Assembly: GCF_014202035.1 (NCBI RefSeq)
Contig: NZ_JACHFR010000002.1
Coordinates: 887,816 to 951,815, forward strand
Length of the DNA: 64,000 nucleotides
Direction of reading: 5' to 3'
Origin: Treponema rectale
Lineage (GTDB): Bacteria; Spirochaetota; Spirochaetia; Treponematales; Treponemataceae
Every line of letters starts with the position of its first letter. The stretch's first letter is position 1. The notes below the pieces were generated by a model. The model was not told the DNA's origin and did not search any database. It was given only the letters and a program-made list of their open reading frames with translations. Of this stretch, positions 60,497 through 64,000 are shown piece after piece. The translations under genes were made by a program, and so were the position numbers.

Positions 60497-60526
60497 TAGA
60501 CAAAACAATATAAGCTGTGGTAAAAT
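60497..60526 (+). promoter_or_regulatory. Internal promoter of the Phd/ParE-like pair
   Basis: -35 TAGACA (60497-60502), 18-base spacer, -10 TAAAAT (60521-60526), with a perfect AAGGAGG at 60535-60541. The pair can therefore be expressed independently of the array promoter. Confidence 0.65.
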
Positions 60527-60546
60527 AATCCCACAAGGAGGATAAA

Positions 60547-60807
60547 ATGCCACGAATTGTTCCAATAAGGGATTTGAAGAATACAACAGCAATATCTACA
60601 CTTTGCCATGAAGATGAAGAGCCTATTTTTGTAACAAAAAATGGTTATGGTGACATGGTACTTATGAGTATGGAAACATATGAAAAAAGTCTTTTTCTTG
60701 CAAATGTATACGGCAAACTTGAAGAAGCTAAAGATGATATGAGAAACGGTAGATACTCTTCCGTTGAAGATGCAATTTCCAGAATCAGAGAAAAACATGA
60801 CTTATAA
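60547..60807 (+). CDS. Phd/YefM-family antitoxin
   Basis: An 86-residue protein with the Phd/YefM pattern: 'IVPIRDLKNTTAISTLCHEDEEPIFVTKNGYGDMVLMSMETYEKSL', in which a DNA-binding start leads to the conserved 'PI.VTKNG...VLMS...YE' core. The C-terminal half is helical and should wrap the toxin. It starts with a perfect AAGGAGG six bases upstream and overlaps the toxin gene by 11 bases, so the two are made together. It probably represses its own promoter. Toxin-antitoxin pairs are common in large integron arrays, where they resist cassette loss. Confidence 0.9.
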   Translation: MPRIVPIRDLKNTTAISTLCHEDEEPIFVTKNGYGDMVLMSMETYEKSLFLANVYGKLEEAKDDMRNGRYSSVEDAISRIREKHDL

Positions 60808-61111
60808 TGTTCGAATCATGGAAAAAGCAGAAGAAGATTTGTCGGAAATTGTAGATTACATTTCAGATACGCTAAAAAATCAAAAAGCTGCAGATAATCT
60901 TCTTGTAGATTTTCTGCATGAAAAAGAAAATATTTCTGAAAATCCGTACATGTATCCTCTGAGTAATAATTCTGTATTGCAGAATGAAGGGTATCATCGT
61001 TTTCTTTTCTACAAGAATTTTGTTGCATTATACTTGATTGATGATGTAGAAAAAATACTTTCAATAATGCGTATCTTCTATGCAAAAAGAGATTATGCTA
61101 ATTTGATATAA
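60797..61111 (+). CDS. RelE/ParE-family toxin
   Basis: A 104-residue toxin of the RelE/ParE superfamily. It begins 'YNVRIMEKAEEDLSEIVDYISDTLKNQKAADNLLVDF' (the two helices of ParE-like toxins) and ends with the strand pattern 'HRFLFYKNFVALYLIDDVEKILSIMRIFYAKRDYANLI', including the conserved Arg/Tyr-rich end. Whether it cleaves ribosome-bound mRNA (RelE) or inhibits gyrase (ParE) cannot be told from sequence, although the helix-helix start favours ParE-like. ATG 60797 overlaps the antitoxin end. The attC remnant begins six bases after its stop. Confidence 0.88.
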   Translation: MTYNVRIMEKAEEDLSEIVDYISDTLKNQKAADNLLVDFLHEKENISENPYMYPLSNNSVLQNEGYHRFLFYKNFVALYLIDDVEKILSIMRIFYAKRDYANLI

Positions 61112-61117
61112 AAAATC

Positions 61118-61135
61118 ACATAACAAAGGTTATGT
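61118..61135 (+). other. Collapsed attC site
   Basis: ACATAAC (61118-61124), AAAG, then GTTATGT (61129-61135). The end boxes match attC at 62225, which also has ACATAACAAAGGTT, but the whole imperfect stem is gone. With no extrahelical bases it should not recombine, so the barrel/TA cassette and the acetyltransferase cassette now behave as one unit. Confidence 0.7.
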
Positions 61136-61155
61136 GGACACCCGCACTAGGGCGC
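61136..61155 (+). repeat. Cassette leader hairpin, copy 2
   Basis: It differs from copies 1 and 3 at two positions (CACCC in place of CGCCC, and TAGGG in place of TGGGG), which weakens the stem. Confidence 0.65.
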
Positions 61156-61166
61156 AAGTAGAAAAA

Positions 61167-61568
61167 ATGAATTATAATCCAACTGAAAAAGAAATAACTT
61201 TTATAAACAATGCACTAAATAAATTCAATGATGAAAAAGTTGGCCCCGATAATCATGAACTTCTAAATATCGTTGAATATGATGAGAACAAAAATATAAT
61301 TGGCGGCATTCTCGGTGGAACATATTGGGGATGGATGCACATAGACATTCTTTGGGTAGATAATAATTTCAGAAAAAAAAGAATCGGATCACATTTGCTA
61401 GAGGCAGCTGAAGAAGAAGCTAAAAAAAGAGGTTGTCATTCTGTACATGTAGATACAATGTCCTGGCAAGCACCAGAATTTTATAAAAAAAATGGATATA
61501 AAATAATCAGTGAACTAAATAATATTCCTATAGGATATAAAAAGTATCATTTGATTAAAGAGTTATAA
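61167..61568 (+). CDS. GNAT-family N-acetyltransferase
   Basis: A 133-residue acetyltransferase. The acetyl-CoA motif A is 'IDILWVDNNFRKKRIGSHLLEAAEEEAKKRGC', with the R/K-x-x-G-x-G/S loop 'RKKRIGS', and motif B is 'HVDTMSWQAPEFYKKNGYKII'. The start 'INNALNKFNDEKVGPDNHELLNIVEYDENKNIIGGILGGTYWGWMHI' resembles acetyltransferases that modify aminoglycosides or other small amines; the substrate is unknown. ATG 61167 is chosen because the earlier in-frame ATG lies inside the attC core; AAGTAG is only a weak ribosome site. The gene is AT-rich, like the other cassettes. Confidence 0.88.
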   Translation: MNYNPTEKEITFINNALNKFNDEKVGPDNHELLNIVEYDENKNIIGGILGGTYWGWMHIDILWVDNNFRKKRIGSHLLEAAEEEAKKRGCHSVHVDTMSWQAPEFYKKNGYKIISELNNIPIGYKKYHLIKEL

Positions 61569-61582
61569 TAATCACCTTAACT

Positions 61583-61628
61583 GCTGCATCTTGAAAATGT
61601 TGACATATTCAAGATGCAGCTTTATATT
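61583..61628 (+). terminator. Hairpin after the acetyltransferase gene, overlapping a promoter
   Basis: A perfect 13-bp stem, GCTGCATCTTGAA (61583-61595) and TTCAAGATGCAGC (61608-61620), is followed by TTTATATT. Its loop contains the -35 box TTGACA (61600-61605); 17 bases later TATATT (61623-61628) completes a promoter for the toxin remnant and its partner. Confidence 0.65.
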
Positions 61629-61634
61629 ATAATT

Positions 61635-61931
61635 ATGAAGTTCACTGTAGAAAAATTACCACAAGCAGAAGCTGAAATAAAGGATTTAGAAGAATCTTAG
61701 CAGAAACTGCTAAGTGATGAATACACAAAGATTGAAACTTAAGGTATCGAATTTGTTCGGGTAAAACCAATACAAAAAGATATTTTTGAGATTAAATCCA
61801 ATGAGCTTCGTTCGCTTTTCAAATATAAAGCCGGGAAAATTATTGTGATTGGTGTTGTATTTGTAAAAAAATCGCAAAAAACGCCAAAGAAAATAATAAA
61901 ACTAGCAAAGAAACGATTAAAGGAGGTCTGA
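61635..61931 (+). pseudogene. Decayed HigB/Gp49-like toxin gene (two in-frame stops)
   Basis: The frame from ATG 61635 to TGA 61929 reads like a phage Gp49/HigB-type toxin: 'FTVEKLPQAEAEIKDLEES', then a stop (TAG, 61698-61700), 'QKLLSDEYTKIET', a second stop (TAA, 61740-61742), then 'GIEFVRVKPIQKDIFEIKSNELRSLFKYKAGKIIVIGVVFVKKSQKTPKKIIKLAKKRLKEV'. The second half matches the family core closely ('FEIKSNELRSLFKY'). Two nonsense mutations without frameshift mean the toxin is dead while its partner downstream stays intact. Its own promoter precedes it. Readthrough of two unrelated stops is unlikely. Confidence 0.8.
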
Positions 61932-61932
61932 T

Positions 61933-62220
61933 ATGGATTATGTTTTTGTAAAAGATTCAGAAGGCTACGTTTTCAAGAAGTTAGAATCAGAAGTTTCTCC
62001 TGATGAAAAAATTATCTCTGAAAAAGAGTACATGAAAGTATCTGGTCTTGCTTCTTATGAGAAAAAATTCGGTCATGGTGGAGCTCGAGAAAATGCCGGA
62101 AGAAAACAAAAGTTTGCTTTACCTCTTAAGTTTCAAATCCGAGTAACAAAAGAAGAAAAAGATTTTATTGCTTATGCAAGAGAACATAAGATAGACTACT
62201 CTGCTTTAATGCAGATGTAA
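61933..62220 (+). CDS. Probable antitoxin, partner of the dead toxin
   Basis: A 95-residue protein with AGGAGG just upstream, overlapping the end of the toxin frame. It contains 'GHGGARENAGRK', a Gly/Arg motif frequent in small DNA-binding proteins of phages and toxin-antitoxin loci, and a C-terminal stretch 'PLKFQIRVTKEEKDFIAYAREHKIDYSAL' with the strand-helix-helix order of ribbon-helix-helix proteins. It is placed as antitoxin by position and by this fold impression. It is intact although its toxin is not, which suits retention as protection against related toxins. The attC site starts five bases after its stop. Confidence 0.65.
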   Translation: MDYVFVKDSEGYVFKKLESEVSPDEKIISEKEYMKVSGLASYEKKFGHGGARENAGRKQKFALPLKFQIRVTKEEKDFIAYAREHKIDYSALMQM

Positions 62221-62224
62221 AATC

Positions 62225-62287
62225 ACATAACAAAGGTTCGTAGCCGACAGGCAGTCAAGCTGCCTGCGGTACAACCAGTTGTTAGGT
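62225..62287 (+). other. attC site (well formed)
   Basis: R'' ACATAAC (62225-62231) and R' GTTAGGT (62281-62287) bound the site. The inner stem is CCGACAGGCAG (62244-62254) with CTGCCTGCGG (62260-62269); A62247 is unpaired. The outer arms GGTTCGTA and TACAACC pair with an unpaired C. Such extrahelical bases on one strand are what IntI recognises. Recombination occurs at G62281|T62282. Confidence 0.85.
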
Positions 62288-62353
62288 TGATGGCGCACTG
62301 CGCCACTTGTCGTCGATAAGGTAAATCATCCAACAAATTTTTTTTCTAAAAAT

Positions 62354-62428
62354 TTGGGTAGTGTACACTACCCAAAGGACTTGAAAGAGTCCTTTGGGCG
62401 AAGTCTTGTTACACTCGACTTCGCCCAA
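62354..62428 (+). promoter_or_regulatory. Three overlapping, mutually exclusive hairpins in a cassette leader
   Basis: Hairpin 1 is the perfect palindrome TTGGGTAGTGTACACTACCCAA split 62354-62364/62365-62375. Hairpin 2 pairs CCCAAAGGACT (62371-62381) with AGTCCTTTGGG (62388-62398). Hairpin 3 pairs TTGGGCGAAGT (62394-62404) with ACTTCGCCCAA (62418-62428). Neighbours share arms, so 1 and 3 can form together or 2 alone. They precede the lipoprotein ribosome site GGAGG. Confidence 0.7.
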
Positions 62429-62459
62429 AAAATCAAAAATAAAATCGTTGGAGGATTTT

Positions 62460-62936
62460 ATGAAAAAAAATCTTAAAATCGTGGCAATTCTTGCCGCATT
62501 TGTTCTGTCATGTGCATTTACTGGATGCAAAAATTCAACAAATGAAGATGACGGGAATTCCATATCAAAACTTGATGCACCAACAAATTTGGTTATCAAT
62601 TCTATCACAGATAATACAACTACCTGTGCTGTCAACATTACATTCAACTATAGCGGCAAAACAGGTATTGATGGAGCAACTAAAGCAGTACTTGGATATT
62701 CGACAACAAATGATTCTTCACAGGCAATTTATGATGACAACATTAATTATGCCACTGTTGAATCCGGAGCAAATACACGAACCGTAAACTTTTCTTCCAG
62801 TGAGTTATACAGTGGGCCATATTTAGTACCTGTCAATGGAAAAAAGTATTATTTCTGGCTTAAAGTGACAAGTGACGCAAACAATGTCAGAGAAAGTGTA
62901 TGGAGCAATGTTGCTGAGTTTACATACACTAAATAA
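62460..62936 (+). CDS. Cassette-encoded lipoprotein with FN3-like domain
   Basis: A 158-residue lipoprotein. The signal 'MKKNLKIVAILAAFVLSCAFTGCKNS' ends in a lipobox (AFTGC; acylated Cys near residue 23). After an acidic spacer comes a fibronectin-type-III-like domain: 'LDAPTNLVINSITDNTTTCAVNITFNYSG' to 'GKKYYFWLKVTSDANNVRESVWSNVAEFTYTK'. It resembles the modules of the protein at 1-1214. The start has GGAGG six bases upstream; the longer frame lacks the signal. It shares a cassette with the ToxN system and follows three overlapping hairpins that may control it. Confidence 0.82.
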   Translation: MKKNLKIVAILAAFVLSCAFTGCKNSTNEDDGNSISKLDAPTNLVINSITDNTTTCAVNITFNYSGKTGIDGATKAVLGYSTTNDSSQAIYDDNINYATVESGANTRTVNFSSSELYSGPYLVPVNGKKYYFWLKVTSDANNVRESVWSNVAEFTYTK

Positions 62937-62983
62937 GAAATCTTGTTGTTTCATTTAGGCAGGCGGGAAGCCTTTTTTGTTTA

Positions 62984-63012
62984 TTGACAAGAAAGGCTTC
63001 CCGTGTTATAAA
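62984..63012 (+). promoter_or_regulatory. Promoter of the type III antitoxin RNA
   Basis: -35 TTGACA (62984-62989), 17-base spacer, -10 TATAAA (63007-63012), near consensus. An 11-bp inverted repeat, GGGAAGCCTTT (62965-62975) and AAAGGCTTCCC (62992-63002), straddles the -35 box and may end the lipoprotein transcript. Confidence 0.8.
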
Positions 63013-63014
63013 TT

Positions 63015-63124
63015 TTATTAGTGAGGCTCGCTCTCCTCTAAAGAGCAAGTTATAAGAGGTTTCCCTTGACCTTAATAAGGAATTTACACGAGGCATATCG
63101 CGGCCTTTATGCGCGAAACTTAAC
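63015..63124 (+). ncRNA. Type III antitoxin RNA (three pseudoknot repeats)
   Basis: Three imperfect repeats of 33-34 bases begin with GAGG at 63023, 63056 and 63090. Each has a short hairpin whose loop carries CCTC or CCTT complementary to that GAGG, giving an H-type pseudoknot. The hairpin stems differ in sequence but keep pairing: GCTCT/AGAGC (63030/63042), CCTT/AAGG (63064/63077), CGCG/CGCG (63099/63112). This is the architecture of ToxI, CptI and TenpI RNAs, which the cognate toxin cuts into single units that then bind and inhibit it. It has its own promoter and a leaky terminator before toxN. Confidence 0.85.
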
Positions 63125-63154
63125 AAGGCAGGCCTAGAGCTTGCCTTTTTTTTT
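63125..63154 (+). terminator. Terminator between antitoxin RNA and toxN
   Basis: AAGGCAGGC (63125-63133) pairs with GCTTGCCTT (63139-63147) through one wobble, followed by eight T. In type III systems this attenuator makes antitoxin RNA exceed toxin mRNA. Confidence 0.85.
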
Positions 63155-63165
63155 ATGGAGAAAAT

Positions 63166-63666
63166 ATGGAAAACTTGAAAATTTATGAAATAGAAAACTC
63201 ATACATTGATCATCTTGTTCCCTTTGCTCCACATTTGTTTCATAACAAAAAAGAAAATCAAGAAAATGAGCGAAAATATATCGGAATTATTTTGACAGTA
63301 AATGGATTAGATTATTTTGCACCTCTTTCTTCTTTCAAAGAGAAACACAAAAAAATGAAAAATAATATGGATTTCCTTAAAGTTGGAAATTACGCTGTTA
63401 TAAATCTAAACAATATGTTTCCAGTTCCAAAGTCTCAGTGCATTTATGTAGATATTTCAAAAGAATCAAATCCGTCTTATAAGGCTTTGCTTTCTGCAGA
63501 ATATCGTATTATCACTTCACTTACAGAAAGAATTCTAAAAAATGCAAAATCACTTTATGAATATAAAATGAAAAATGGTAACTCGACTCCGCTTGCAAAA
63601 AGATGTAACGACTTTAAATTACTTGAAGAAAAGTGTAAGGAATATTCTGATAAAAGTAAAAAATAA
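63166..63666 (+). CDS. Type III toxin, ToxN/AbiQ-family endoribonuclease
   Basis: A 166-residue toxin of the ToxN/AbiQ family. Family landmarks are the start 'LKIYEIENSYIDHL', 'RKYIGIILTVNGLDYFAPLSSFKEKHKKMKN' (the APLSSxK loop at 52-58), 'GNYAVINLNNMFPVP', 'SYKALLSAEYRII' and 'LAKRCNDFKLLEEKC'. ToxN enzymes cut mRNA and their own antitoxin precursor; known systems abort phage infection. GGAG lies six bases before the ATG. The gene follows an RNA with three pseudoknot repeats and a terminator, the full type III layout. Its TAA stop overlaps the first base of the next attC, so the toxin is the last element of its cassette. It is very AT-rich. Confidence 0.92.
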   Translation: MENLKIYEIENSYIDHLVPFAPHLFHNKKENQENERKYIGIILTVNGLDYFAPLSSFKEKHKKMKNNMDFLKVGNYAVINLNNMFPVPKSQCIYVDISKESNPSYKALLSAEYRIITSLTERILKNAKSLYEYKMKNGNSTPLAKRCNDFKLLEEKCKEYSDKSKK

Positions 63667-63729
63667 CCTAACAAGAAGTTCAAAGCCGACAGGCAGTCAA
63701 GCCGCCTGCGGTTTAACTCATTGTTATGT
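63666..63729 (+). other. attC site after toxN (well formed)
   Basis: R'' ACCTAAC (63666-63672) and R' GTTATGT (63723-63729). The inner stem CCGACAGGCAG/CGCCTGCGG closely matches the attC at 62225, again with an unpaired A. ACCTAAC is the complement of GTTAGGT at 62281, as expected for the two ends of one cassette. Confidence 0.85.
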
Positions 63730-63749
63730 GGACGCCCGCACTGGGGCGC
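63730..63749 (+). repeat. Cassette leader hairpin, copy 3
   Basis: Identical over 20 bases to copy 1, starting directly after the attC core and ending 12 bases before the ATG at 63762. Confidence 0.7.
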
Positions 63750-63761
63750 TTTAGTAGAAAA

Positions 63762-64000
63762 ATGAAAATACTTCGATTATTTTTTATGTTTTTAGGTTTA
63801 CTAGGAGTAATAACTACTGAATTAATTCTCAGACATAAAATTCCTGAAAACTTTGAATTTCCTTTATTATTACTTTTTTTAGGTTTTATTTATATTCCAT
63901 TCATAGTAGAAATTCTAAAAAATAAAGAAGAAGTTAAAATCGATTTTTGGAATTTCAGATTTATTCTGGGGTTAGTTTCTTATCCAATTATATTAATAGG
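63762..64000 (+). CDS. Cassette-encoded membrane protein, cut by the window end
   Basis: The frame starts at ATG 63762 and is open to the window end, giving 79 visible residues. It begins with a hydrophobic span ('ILRLFFMFLGLLGVITTELIL'), then 'FPLLLLFLGFIYIPFIVEIL', a Lys/Glu-rich loop, and the start of a third span ('FILGLVSYPIILI'). No family is recognised; it is a multi-span membrane protein of unknown role. It is the first gene of the next cassette and follows the leader hairpin directly. The ribosome site is weak (TAGTAGAAAA). Confidence 0.65.
   Translation, partial: MKILRLFFMFLGLLGVITTELILRHKIPENFEFPLLLLFLGFIYIPFIVEILKNKEEVKIDFWNFRFILGLVSYPIILI

Noticed and set aside
61635-61931. Working toxin expressed by stop-codon readthrough
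   Set aside because: Two different stop codons (TAG and TAA) would both have to be read, with no recoding signal seen.
62282-62647. 121-residue leftward frame over the cassette leader
   Set aside because: It overlaps the three hairpins and the lipoprotein signal and has no promoter or family features.
63015-63124. Possible CRISPR or simple tandem repeat before toxN
   Set aside because: Only three strongly diverged units with paired structure, a promoter before and a terminator after; the type III antitoxin RNA explains all of it.
1-64000. tRNA and rRNA genes
   Set aside because: No cloverleaf-like segment with a T-loop consensus or ribosomal RNA stretch was noticed by eye in any gap; a covariance search would be needed to exclude one.

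Overview
The window looks like chromosome of a Treponema-type spirochete, probably a carbohydrate-fermenting gut or rumen species. This rests on gene content, not a database search: a moxR/DUF58/Bat operon, several secreted or outer-membrane barrel proteins, cytoplasmic hybrid phosphorelay kinases, a complete bacterial glycogen set, arabinose and galactose genes, and an integron with its integrase on the same strand as its cassettes, as I recall reported for T. denticola. Base composition is moderately AT-rich, and richer still in the integron cassettes.

Layout. 1-2.3 kb: the end of a fibronectin-type-III surface protein, then an Rpn-family nuclease gene broken by a 73-bp mini-element. 2.3-4.2 kb: HAD phosphatase, Rrf2 regulator, an unknown gene. 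4.3-12.3 kb: moxR-DUF58-BatD-like-batA-batB/C-batE-smr-dnaJ, read as one long operon. 12.4-17.2 kb: infA and dksA diverging, then a leftward phosphorelay cluster (two-receiver regulator, hybrid kinase, PHP phosphatase) joined by overlaps. 17.3-23.6 kb: DJ-1, a patatin/outer-membrane fusion, a truncated Fur-like regulator, flavin reductase with a TetR regulator, threonine synthase. 23.7-32.9 kb: a GH13 enzyme with a histone-like tail, malQ, a MATE exporter, an XRE-controlled TM2/DUF2752 pair, a lytic transglycosylase. 33-49.4 kb: HEXXH metallopeptidase-barrel protein, secreted GH3, mnmG, era, glgX, glgP, a solute-binding-like protein, a second MATE and a degenerate protease-barrel protein. 49.4-58.2 kb: a nested repeat block, araA, a PocR-domain hybrid kinase with response regulator, DUF6171, abfA and galK. 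58.3-64 kb: an integron.

How the genes work together. AbfA, AraA and GalK handle arabinose and galactose released from plant polysaccharide; araA and galK share a 14-bp palindromic operator. GlgX, GlgP, MalQ and the GH13 enzyme turn over alpha-glucan. The integron consists of intI, an attI-like region with direct repeats and a candidate array promoter, then cassettes for a barrel protein plus a Phd/ParE-like toxin-antitoxin pair, an acetyltransferase plus a decayed toxin with its intact partner, a lipoprotein plus a type III (ToxN/AbiQ-family) toxin-antitoxin system, and a membrane protein that runs off the window. Two attC sites are well formed and one has lost its interior.

Most notable: (1) the integron and its type III toxin-antitoxin cassette, whose antitoxin RNA shows three covarying pseudoknot units; (2) a three-copy mini-element with exact empty-site evidence in two places; (3) about ten genes with convincing promoters whose -10 box ends only 6-10 nt before the ATG and that lack a ribosome binding site, suggesting widespread leaderless transcription; (4) a terminator whose loop has been filled by nested repeats.
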